Source: Bryobacteraceae bacterium
GTDB taxonomy: Bacteria > Acidobacteriota > Terriglobia > Bryobacterales > Bryobacteraceae
Direction: 5' to 3'
Length of the DNA stretch: 43,820 nt
Assembly (NCBI GenBank): GCA_014860455.1
Contig: JACZJQ010000080.1
Coordinates: 1-43,820, forward strand
Below the pieces are notes generated by a model. The model made no database searches. It was not told the DNA's origin and saw only the letters and a list, made by a program, of their open reading frames with translations. The position numbers and the translations under genes are program-made. Numbering within the stretch: the stretch's first letter is position 1; each line of letters opens with the position of its first letter. This document shows, piece after piece, positions 26,887 to 33,832 of the stretch.

Positions 26887-28815
26887 ATGCGCTGGCTTGT
26901 CCTGCTCGCCCTACCCTGTCTGCTGACCGCCGAGGTCACCCGGATCCACGTCGTCGACCGCACCGATGTGCTCGATGGCAAATCGCTCGGCCCGGCGGGC
27001 GCCTACGAACGCGTGGTCGCCAAGGTGCGCTTTGCTCTGGACCCCAAACTGAGCGCCAATCGCATCATCCACGATCTCGATCTCGCCCCTAAGAACGCCC
27101 AGGGCAAGGTCGAATTCTCCGCCGACCTCTACGTCCTCAAGCCACGAGACCCGGCACAGGGCAATGGCGTCCTGCTCTTTGAAGTCTCCAACCGTGGCGG
27201 CAAGGGCCTGCTGGGCCGTTTCAACTCCGCCTCAGGTTCGGCTGACCCCACCACTCAGGAGCACTTCGGCGACCTGTATCTGATGAAACAGGGCTATACG
27301 CTGGTCTGGCTCGGATGGCAGTGGGATCTTCCGAAGACGCCCGGCCTGGTGAGGCTGGATGCGCCCGTTGTGAAGGGGCTCAAAGGCCCGGTACGCGCCG
27401 AGTTCATCCCCAACCGCCTCGGAAATGTGATGCCGCTGGGCGATCGCAACCATCAGGCCTATCCCGCTGTTGCCGGCGAACCCATCACCCTCACCCGCCG
27501 TAACGAGCCTGAGGCCAAGCCCGAAGTGATACCGCCCGCCTCGTGGCGCCTCAGCCCCGACGGCCAGACCATCCAGATGGATGCAGGCTTCAGGCCCGGC
27601 GTCATCTACGAAGCCGTCTATATCGCCCAGGATCCGCGCGTCCAGGGCGCCGGTATGGCCGCCATCCGCGACCTGATCTCATTCATGAAGCACCAGTCCG
27701 ACGGACTTAGCGTCCTCGGCGACCAGCCCCGCTTCCTCCGCCATGCCATCGGATTCGGCGTCTCGCAGAGTGGGCGGTTTCTGCGCACCTTCCTCTACAA
27801 CGGCATGAACGCCGACGAAAAGGGCCGCAAGGTTTTCGACGGCGTCTGGGCCGATGTCGCAGGCGGCGGACGCGGGAGTTTCAACCACCGCTTCGCCCAG
27901 CCCTCCCGCGACGGCCACGCTTTTCTGAATGTTCATTACCAGACCGACCTCTATCCCTTCACCGACCTCGCCCTGGAGGATCCGGTGACCGGGCGCAAGG
28001 AGGGCATTCTGTCAAGGTTGAAGCCCGAGTCCGTGCCGAAGATCTTCTATACCAACGGGTCGTATGAATACTGGGGCCGCGCCGCAGCGCTCATTCATGT
28101 GACGCCCGATGGCCGGGCCGACGCCCCGTTGCCGCCGACGACACGGATTTACTTCCTGGCCGGTACGCAGCACGGCTCAGGCCGGGTTCCGCCGGTCCGC
28201 CAGAGTACCCGCAATCTCGCCAACCCGGTCGATTTCCGTCCCATCCACCGCGCCCTGCTCGAAGCCATGCGCGCCTGGGTGGTCCGCGGAGTGGAGCCGC
28301 CCGAATCACGCTACCCCCGCATCGCCAGCGGCGAGTTGATCCCCGCCTCGGCCTACAGGAACCCCGCCGGCGACCATCCGCGCCGTATCCTGCCGGCCTT
28401 CAGGATGGACTACGGCCCGGAATTCGAATCCAAGGGCATCGTCTCGAAGGAACCGCCGGAAATCGGTGCGCCCTTCCCAGTGCTGATTCCGAAATCCGAT
28501 CCTGCCGGTATCGACCTTGGCGGCGTCCGCATGCCTGAAGCCATCCACCCGCTTGGCGCGCTCACCGGATGGAACTTCCGCTCGGCCGGCATTGGAGCGC
28601 CGAAAGAGCCGGCCGCCATGATCGGCTCGTTCCTGCCCATGACGCCTGAGGCGATCAAGGCGCGGTACGGCCAGCGCGACGACTACATCGAGCGCGTCAC
28701 CGATGCCGCCAACACATTGATCCGGGACCGGTTCATGCTCACCGAGGACCGTGGTCGAGTTGTTGCCCGAGCCGCCGCCCTCTACGATTCCGTGGTCTCG
28801 AAGAAGCTGAAGTAG
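26887..28815 (+). CDS. Exported alpha/beta-hydrolase domain protein (Abhydrolase_10 type)
   Basis: This 642-residue protein has a short signal peptide ([16 protein letters not shown]) and so is probably periplasmic or secreted. The central segment GVSQSGRFLRTFLYNGMNADEKGRKVFDG has the nucleophile-elbow motif SQSGR (293-297) of the uncharacterised alpha/beta-hydrolase group often called Abhydrolase_10. DGVWADVAGGGRGSF and YFLAGTQHGSG, with a candidate catalytic His, fit the family. The substrate is unknown; an ester or lactone is a guess. kdsD starts one base after its stop, so both are co-transcribed although no functional link is evident. Confidence 0.87.
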   Translation: MRWLVLLALPCLLTAEVTRIHVVDRTDVLDGKSLGPAGAYERVVAKVRFALDPKLSANRIIHDLDLAPKNAQGKVEFSADLYVLKPRDPAQGNGVLLFEVSNRGGKGLLGRFNSASGSADPTTQEHFGDLYLMKQGYTLVWLGWQWDLPKTPGLVRLDAPVVKGLKGPVRAEFIPNRLGNVMPLGDRNHQAYPAVAGEPITLTRRNEPEAKPEVIPPASWRLSPDGQTIQMDAGFRPGVIYEAVYIAQDPRVQGAGMAAIRDLISFMKHQSDGLSVLGDQPRFLRHAIGFGVSQSGRFLRTFLYNGMNADEKGRKVFDGVWADVAGGGRGSFNHRFAQPSRDGHAFLNVHYQTDLYPFTDLALEDPVTGRKEGILSRLKPESVPKIFYTNGSYEYWGRAAALIHVTPDGRADAPLPPTTRIYFLAGTQHGSGRVPPVRQSTRNLANPVDFRPIHRALLEAMRAWVVRGVEPPESRYPRIASGELIPASAYRNPAGDHPRRILPAFRMDYGPEFESKGIVSKEPPEIGAPFPVLIPKSDPAGIDLGGVRMPEAIHPLGALTGWNFRSAGIGAPKEPAAMIGSFLPMTPEAIKARYGQRDDYIERVTDAANTLIRDRFMLTEDRGRVVARAAALYDSVVSKKLK

Positions 28816-28816
28816 C

Positions 28817-29818
28817 ATGGATGCTCCGGAACTGACGCCCGCCGGGTGCGGCCGTCTGTCGATCGAACTCGCCTCCCAGGCGCTGGCCCGGACGGCAGCG
28901 ACGGCGGAACCGGCAATTCAACGCGCCGTTGAGCTGATCGCGTCGAACCCCGGCAAGGTGGTGGTCACGGGCATGGGCAAGTCCGGGCTCATCGGCCGCA
29001 AAATCAGCTCCACGCTGACATCCACCGGAACCCCGGCGGTCTTTCTTCACCCCGCTGAGGCCGTCCATGGCGACTTTGGCGTCTATGCGCCCGGCGAAGT
29101 CACGATCCTGCTTTCCAACAGCGGATCCACCGAGGAACTGGTCCGGTTGCTGCCGACGCTCAAGCGGTTTGAATCGCCGCTGATCGGCATCCTGGGCAAT
29201 CCGGCTTCACCGCTGGCCAAAGCCGTGGATGTCCTGCTCGATGCCAGCGTCGATCGTGAAGGCGACCCACACTCGATGGTGCCCACCACCAGCGCCATCG
29301 TCGCTTTGGCTCTCGGCGATGCCCTGGCGGTCGCGCTCATGGCTCGTAACGACTTCACCCCAGAGGACTTTGGCGTCTTCCACCCCGGCGGGCAGATCGG
29401 CCGCAACCTGCTGCTGCGGGTGCGCGACGTCATGCACACCGGCGATGAAGTCGCCTGGGTCGGCACCGGCGACTCCATTAAGGATGTCGTCATCGCCATG
29501 ACCCAGCGTCCGCTTGGCGCTGCTTGCGTCGTTGATACCCAGCACCGGCTCGCCGGATTGATCACCGACGGCGATCTCCGCCGTGCCCTACGCAACCACG
29601 ACGACCTGCGCCCGCTCACCGCCACCGCCATCATGACCGCCCGCCCACTCACCGCCTCGCCCGACCTTCGCCTGGACGCCGCCCTGCGCCGCATGGAAGA
29701 CCGCCCGAGCCAGGTTTCCGTTCTTCCCGTCGTCGCGCCCGACTCCGGCCGGGCGCTTGGACTGCTCCGGCTTCACGACATTCTTCTTGGCCGGACAGGC
29801 CAATCCGTGACAAAGTGA
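28817..29818 (+). CDS. kdsD: Arabinose-5-phosphate isomerase, KdsD/KpsF type
   Basis: KdsD makes D-arabinose 5-phosphate from ribulose 5-phosphate, the first step to Kdo for LPS. The 333-residue protein has a SIS domain (about 35-190: VVVTGMGKSGLIGRKISSTLTSTG, HGDFGVYAPGE, LLSNSGSTEEL) and two C-terminal CBS domains (from about 200, VRDVMHTGDEVAWV, to the end). FHPGGQIGRNLLLRVRDVMH is the typical linker. It fits the LPS-export genes elsewhere in the window. The ATG at 28817 follows the previous stop after one base. Confidence 0.95.
   Translation: MDAPELTPAGCGRLSIELASQALARTAATAEPAIQRAVELIASNPGKVVVTGMGKSGLIGRKISSTLTSTGTPAVFLHPAEAVHGDFGVYAPGEVTILLSNSGSTEELVRLLPTLKRFESPLIGILGNPASPLAKAVDVLLDASVDREGDPHSMVPTTSAIVALALGDALAVALMARNDFTPEDFGVFHPGGQIGRNLLLRVRDVMHTGDEVAWVGTGDSIKDVVIAMTQRPLGAACVVDTQHRLAGLITDGDLRRALRNHDDLRPLTATAIMTARPLTASPDLRLDAALRRMEDRPSQVSVLPVVAPDSGRALGLLRLHDILLGRTGQSVTK
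29787..29803 (+). other. Palindrome at the kdsD end, upstream of the NO reductase gene
   Basis: TTGGCC-GGACA-GGCCAA is a perfect inverted repeat within the last codons of kdsD. No T-run follows, so it is not a clear terminator; it may be a regulator site or chance. Confidence 0.4.
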
Positions 29819-29827
29819 CTAAAGTCA
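29816..29827 (+). promoter_or_regulatory. Palindrome TGACT-AA-AGTCA before the NO reductase gene
   Basis: This 12-base inverted repeat begins at the kdsD stop codon and lies 75 bp before the NO reductase start. It does not match the FNR/DNR consensus (TTGAT-N4-ATCAA). An operator role is only a suggestion. Confidence 0.35.
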
Positions 29828-29865
29828 TACCTTCCCAGCAAGATTCTCGGTACCCTCGTTCGGTA

Positions 29866-29891
29866 GGCGCGCCAGGGCGCGCCGGAAGGAG
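29866..29891 (+). promoter_or_regulatory. Leader hairpin abutting the ribosome-binding site of the NO reductase gene
   Basis: GGCGCGCC (29866-29873) and GGCGCGCC (29876-29883) can form a 7-bp G/C stem with a CAGG loop. The ribosome-binding site GGAAGGAG (29884-29891) follows immediately, so folding could affect translation of the gene starting at 29902. Confidence 0.5.
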
Positions 29892-29901
29892 TCGTAAACG
29901 C

Positions 29902-32133
29902 ATGAAAAAGCTGTGGTGGAGTTTCGCTGCGGTATTGGTCTTTTCGTTCGGAGTCCTCGGCTGGATCGGGACCCGGATCTACCAGGAGAAACCGCCGCTT
30001 CCGGCTGAGGTAGTCACTTCCACTGGCGAGAAGGTGATCCCGGCCGGGATGATCGAGAAGGGCCAGAACGTCTGGCAGTCGATGGGTGGCATGCAGGTGG
30101 GCTCGATCTGGGGCCACGGCAGCTACGTGGCGCCGGACTGGACAGCCGACTGGCTGCACCGCGAACTGGTCTTTGTCCTGAACCGCTGGGCGCAAGCCGA
30201 GCACCAGAAACCCTACGATCAACTCTCCGCGGAGCAGAAGGCCGGCTTGCAAGGCCGCCTGACCGAGTTGTACAAAACGAATTCCTACGATGCCGAAACC
30301 GAGGTCATCACAATCGACCCGGTCCGCGCCGATGCCGTCCAGGCGAACACGGAGTATTACACCGCGCTGTTCCGTGACGGCAGGCCGGAATACGCCATCC
30401 CGGCCGGCGCGATTCCGGATCCCGAGCGGGCCAAGGCGATGTCGGCGTTCGTCTGGTGGACGGCGTGGTCGGCTTCCACAAACCGCCCGAACGACAACCT
30501 CACTTATACCGGCAACTGGCCGCACGAGCCGCTGATCGGCAACCGCCCGACGGGCGAGGCCGTGATGTGGACCGGCGTCAGCATCATCATGCTGCTGGGC
30601 GGCATCAGCGCCCTGATCTGGTGGTATGCATCACAAAAGAAAGAGGAAGAGATCGACCTCGTACCGGCGTCCGATCCACTTGAATCCTGGCGCTCGACGG
30701 CCAGCCAGTTGGCCACGATGAAGTATTTCTGGGTTGTCGCGCTGCTGATTCTGGTTCAGATTGTCATGGGCGTGGTGACGGCGCATTACGGCGTCGAGGG
30801 TGACGGCTTCTACGGCATCAAGCTCTCCGAGATCCTGCCGTATTCGGTTACGCGCACATGGCACGTCCAGTTGGGCATCTTCTGGATCGCCACGGCGTGG
30901 CTGGCCGCCGGCCTGTTCATCGGACCGCTGGTGAGCGGCAAGGAGCCGCGGTTCCAGAGCGCGCTGGTCAACGTGCTGTTTGGGGCGCTGCTGCTGATCG
31001 TAGTCGGCTCACTGACGGGCGAGTGGATGAGCATTATGAACAAGATGAGCGACTCGCAGTCGTTCATGTGGGGCCACCAGGGCTACGAGTATGTCGATCT
31101 GGGCCGCGGCTGGCAGGTGCTGCTGTTTGCCGGGCTGATTATCTGGCTGGCGCTGGTGGTGAGGTCGGTGCGGCCGGCGCTGGCGCGGAGTCCGGAGTTG
31201 ACCAAACGAAGTGAGCAGAGGCCGCTGCTGGCTCTGTTCCTGGTGTCGAGCGCGGCGATTGGGCTGTTCTATGGCGCCGGCCTGACATGGGGCCACCACA
31301 CGCACATTTCGATCGTCGAATACTGGCGCTGGTGGGTTGTCCATCTGTGGGTTGAGGGATTCTTTGAGGTCTTTGCCACTGCGGTGATTGCCTTCTTCTT
31401 CATGCGGTTAGGGCTGATCCGGCCGCAACTCGCAGCCCAGGGCGCGCTGCTGTCGGCCACCATCTACCTGGCCGGCGGCATTATCGGCACCTGCCACCAC
31501 CTGTATTGGTCGGGCACGCCGACCTTGGCGCTGGCCTGGGGTTCGGTGTTCAGCGCGTTGGAAGTGGTGCCGCTGACGCTGGTGGCCTATGCCGCGATCG
31601 ACGACCTGCGGCGCGGGCGGTCGGCGCCGTGGGCGATCCGCTACAAGTGGCCGATCTACTTCTTCGTCTCGGTGGCGTTCTGGAACATGGTGGGCGCGGG
31701 CCTGTTCGGCTTCATGATCAACCCGCCGATCGCGCTGTATTACATGCAGGGGCTGAACACGACGCCGCTGCATGGACATGCCGCGTTGTTTGGCGTCTAC
31801 GGGATGCTGGGCATCGGGCTGATGCTGGTGTGCCTGCGGGCGCTGAACCCCGAGCAGAAGTGGCGCGAGGGGTGGCTGAAGTTCTCGTTCTGGGCAATGA
31901 ACATCGGGCTGCTGGCGATGTGTGTGCTGAGTCTGCTGCCGGTGGGCTTGATGCAGACGTGGGCGAGCGTGGACCAGGGCTACTGGTATGCGCGCGACAC
32001 GGAGTTCATGCAGCAGCCCCTGATGCAGACGCTTCGTTGGCTGAGGGCGCCTGGCGACACGCTGTTCGCCATCGGCGCGGTGGTGCTGGTGGCGTTTGTG
32101 TTCACGGTGAGGCCGCGCAAGAACGCGGCGTAG
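29902..32133 (+). CDS. norB: Quinol-dependent nitric oxide reductase (qNOR, NorB/NorZ type)
   Basis: qNOR reduces 2 NO to N2O in the cytoplasmic membrane with quinol as donor. The 743-residue protein is in the qNOR range. It has an N-terminal span, a periplasmic domain (GSIWGHGSYVAPDWTADWLHRE) fused in front of the catalytic subunit, and about 13 further spans. Candidate haem and iron ligands lie in TRTWHVQLGIFWIATAWL, WGHHTHISIVEYWRWWVVHLWVEGFFEVFAT, GTCHHLYWSG and LHGHAALFGVYG. GGAAGGAG at 29884-29891 supports the ATG at 29902; a longer frame from 29815 lacks a ribosome-binding site. It stands alone, without NorC, NorD or NorQ, which suits NO detoxification more than denitrification. Confidence 0.93.
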   Translation: MKKLWWSFAAVLVFSFGVLGWIGTRIYQEKPPLPAEVVTSTGEKVIPAGMIEKGQNVWQSMGGMQVGSIWGHGSYVAPDWTADWLHRELVFVLNRWAQAEHQKPYDQLSAEQKAGLQGRLTELYKTNSYDAETEVITIDPVRADAVQANTEYYTALFRDGRPEYAIPAGAIPDPERAKAMSAFVWWTAWSASTNRPNDNLTYTGNWPHEPLIGNRPTGEAVMWTGVSIIMLLGGISALIWWYASQKKEEEIDLVPASDPLESWRSTASQLATMKYFWVVALLILVQIVMGVVTAHYGVEGDGFYGIKLSEILPYSVTRTWHVQLGIFWIATAWLAAGLFIGPLVSGKEPRFQSALVNVLFGALLLIVVGSLTGEWMSIMNKMSDSQSFMWGHQGYEYVDLGRGWQVLLFAGLIIWLALVVRSVRPALARSPELTKRSEQRPLLALFLVSSAAIGLFYGAGLTWGHHTHISIVEYWRWWVVHLWVEGFFEVFATAVIAFFFMRLGLIRPQLAAQGALLSATIYLAGGIIGTCHHLYWSGTPTLALAWGSVFSALEVVPLTLVAYAAIDDLRRGRSAPWAIRYKWPIYFFVSVAFWNMVGAGLFGFMINPPIALYYMQGLNTTPLHGHAALFGVYGMLGIGLMLVCLRALNPEQKWREGWLKFSFWAMNIGLLAMCVLSLLPVGLMQTWASVDQGYWYARDTEFMQQPLMQTLRWLRAPGDTLFAIGAVVLVAFVFTVRPRKNAA

Positions 32134-32161
32134 AGGCCGGACCAGACGCCAATTGAGACTG

Positions 32162-32203
32162 CGGCGGGGAGTTCGTTTGATCTCCCCGCCGATTCTGCTT
32201 TGG
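32162..32203 (+). terminator. Intrinsic terminator after the NO reductase gene
   Basis: CGGCGGGGAG (32162-32171) and CTCCCCGCCG (32182-32191) form a perfect 10-bp stem with a 10-base loop. The T-rich tail (ATTCTGCTTT) is imperfect. Confidence 0.78.
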
Positions 32204-32212
32204 CGGCGCAGA

Positions 32213-32242
32213 TTGACAGTGGTTGGCGCGGGTACCTACAAT
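32213..32242 (+). promoter_or_regulatory. Strong sigma-70-type promoter
   Basis: TTGACA (32213-32218), an 18-bp spacer and TACAAT (32237-32242) are almost consensus. Transcription should begin near 32249, about 225 bp before the OmpH-like start codon. Confidence 0.85.
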
Positions 32243-32248
32243 TCGGAA

Positions 32249-32460
32249 GGTGGGTTCTGCGGACGCGGAGTGAGGAATTGCTGCGCCTGCGGACCCAAAC
32301 CGGCCTTTCCGGCGTCTAAAGTCAAAGGAAACCGAAGGAATGCCCACAGGGGCGGCCGCCTGACCGTGTGTTCTCGGAGCGCCGGCGGCGATGAGGATCC
32401 GGTGCTTCAGGCAAGGACGAGGTAGTGGCGGCGCCCGGATGGACCGGGCCAGAGTTTTTT
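32249..32460 (+). ncRNA. Candidate structured RNA or attenuated leader upstream of the OmpH-like gene
   Basis: The region between the promoter at 32213-32242 and a terminator-like hairpin has no supported ORF. It can fold as several helices: GGGTTC/GGACCC (32252-32257 with 32291-32296) enclosing CGCGG/CTGCG; CCGG/CCGG (32300-32312); GCCTGA/TCAGGC (32358-32363 with 32407-32412) enclosing GCGCCGG/CCGGTGC. The end is GCCCGG-ATGGA-CCGGGC (32433-32449), then CAGAG and TTTTTT (32455-32460). It could be a roughly 210-nt independent RNA or a leader that controls the downstream gene. I see no 6S, SRP or RNase P signature. Folds are by eye. Confidence 0.55.
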
Positions 32461-32474
32461 AGAATTGGAGAGCG

Positions 32475-33002
32475 ATGATGAGCAACAAAGTGATGCGGCC
32501 CTTCCTGCTTGCCGCGGCGATGCTGGTGACGGTGGGAGCCGCTCATGCGCAGTTGAAGGTTGGCGTGGTGGATCTTCAGAAGGTCCTTCAGGGCACCGCG
32601 GAGATCAAACAGGCCGAAGCCGACCTGAAGGCGCGGTTCGGGCCGCGGCAGGACGAACTCGCCGCGACCGAAAGGGAGTTGGCGAAGCTCCAGCAGGAGT
32701 TTGAGGCCAACCAGACCAAGTACACCGAAGCGGCGCTGGCCGACCTGACCGCCCGCATCCAGAACCGCCAGCGCATTTATCAGCGCAACGCCCAGGCTTT
32801 GCAGGAAGAAGTGAACCGCGACCGCCAGGACATCTTGAGCCGGGTGGGACAGCGGCTTCAGGAGATCGTGAAGAAGGTGGCCGAGGCGCAGGCGTTTGAC
32901 ATGGTGGTGGACTCCCAGTCGACGCTGTACTCGAAGCCGGCCCTCGACATCTCGGCCGCCGTGACGACCGCCTACGACGCCGCCTATCCCGTGAAGAAGT
33001 AA
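32475..33002 (+). CDS. OmpH/Skp-family periplasmic chaperone
   Basis: This 175-residue protein has a signal peptide with likely cleavage after Ala25 (AHA-QLK). The mature protein starts with the conserved strand LKVGVVDLQKVLQGT and continues as a long charged coiled coil (about 45-130) before a final beta segment DMVVDSQSTLYSKPALDIS. That is the Skp/OmpH tentacle architecture, which holds unfolded outer-membrane proteins in the periplasm. GGAG (32467-32470) lies just after the terminator T-run and before tandem ATG codons at 32475 and 32478. The following gene starts 14 bp after the stop. Confidence 0.9.
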   Translation: MMSNKVMRPFLLAAAMLVTVGAAHAQLKVGVVDLQKVLQGTAEIKQAEADLKARFGPRQDELAATERELAKLQQEFEANQTKYTEAALADLTARIQNRQRIYQRNAQALQEEVNRDRQDILSRVGQRLQEIVKKVAEAQAFDMVVDSQSTLYSKPALDISAAVTTAYDAAYPVKK

Positions 33003-33016
33003 GCAGGGAGGCCTAT

Positions 33017-33496
33017 ATGGCCGGTTTCTTCGACCAGTACGAGACGAAAAGCAGCCTGCAAGAGCGGGTCGCCAAATGGTTTTTTGTGGCGATCGCGGCG
33101 GTGTTGCTGCTGTGGGGCCTGGACTGGGTGCTGGCGAAGCTGGGCAAGGACAACTTGTCTGACTTCCGTGCCCAGTGGCGGGTCCGTTCTTTTGTTAACG
33201 CCCTGGAATCAAAGAGCTACGAAGAGGCCTACAGCATGTGGGGCTGCACCAAAGCCAGCCCGTGCCGCGACTACGCCTTCGAGAAGTTTATGGAGGACTG
33301 GGGTCCGAACAGTCCGAATGCGGCTCTGGTGAACGGGGAAAAGTTGGTGACGCGTCACTGTGCGACGGGGATTATCCGGACGGACCTGCTGCCGAACAAG
33401 GAGATGGTCCATCTGTACGTGGACCGGGGGGATTTGAACATCAGTTTTGCGCCCTGGGGCGATTCCTGCTCGGCGCCGGCGATGAAGGTACCGTAG
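33017..33496 (+). CDS. Membrane-anchored protein of unknown function
   Basis: The 159-residue product has a short cytoplasmic N-terminus, one membrane span (about 22-40, FFVAIAAVLLLWGLDWVLA) and an exported domain of about 115 residues. The exported part begins with a helical FRAQWRVRSFVNALESKSYEEAYSMWGC stretch reminiscent of small NTF2-like lipoprotein-type folds and has four cysteines (77, 83, 115, 151), which could form two disulfides. GGGAGG (33006-33011) supports the ATG. It probably shares a transcript with the OmpH-like gene. I do not recognise the family. Confidence 0.8.
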   Translation: MAGFFDQYETKSSLQERVAKWFFVAIAAVLLLWGLDWVLAKLGKDNLSDFRAQWRVRSFVNALESKSYEEAYSMWGCTKASPCRDYAFEKFMEDWGPNSPNAALVNGEKLVTRHCATGIIRTDLLPNKEMVHLYVDRGDLNISFAPWGDSCSAPAMKVP

Positions 33497-33832
33497 GCGC
33501 GTATCCAGCATTACCGCCGGCTGCGTCTGACGCAAAGTCGGCCGCCTGCCAGATAGCAGCGCCATTATGTTGGGGACTGCGTTGTCCCGCCCGCTCAATC
33601 CGCATTCATCCGCCGTCTCAGAGTCCTTATACGCCGGCGGGGACTCCGCTTCGGGTTTCAGGCTGATGCGATGTGCGCGCGGCTCGGAGAGGATTTCGGC
33701 AGCAATGGGGGAGGGGCGAGCGGGGAGTGGGGCGGACGCCGGACGCGTCTTCGCCGGATTCATTGGGAACGAACTATGATGCCCACTCCTGATCCCGTCC
33801 TTCCATACTTGCCAGGCGCCGGGAGTTGAGGT
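33497..33832. other. Gap between convergent genes, no gene supported
   Basis: This 336-bp stretch contains only overlapping high-GC frames without a ribosome-binding site or recognisable domain. A small palindrome TGCGTC-T-GACGCA lies about 25 bp into it, flanked by GCCG and CGGC, and may mark the end of the preceding transcript, but no T-run follows. Confidence 0.5.

Noticed and set aside
32249-32460. 6S, SRP or RNase P RNA identity for the candidate RNA
   Set aside because: The ends do not pair as a 6S closing stem, the SRP tetraloop segment is absent and the length is too short for RNase P RNA.
33567-33779. 70-codon plus-strand frame in the gap before fkp
   Set aside because: No ribosome-binding site, no recognisable domain and low-complexity composition.
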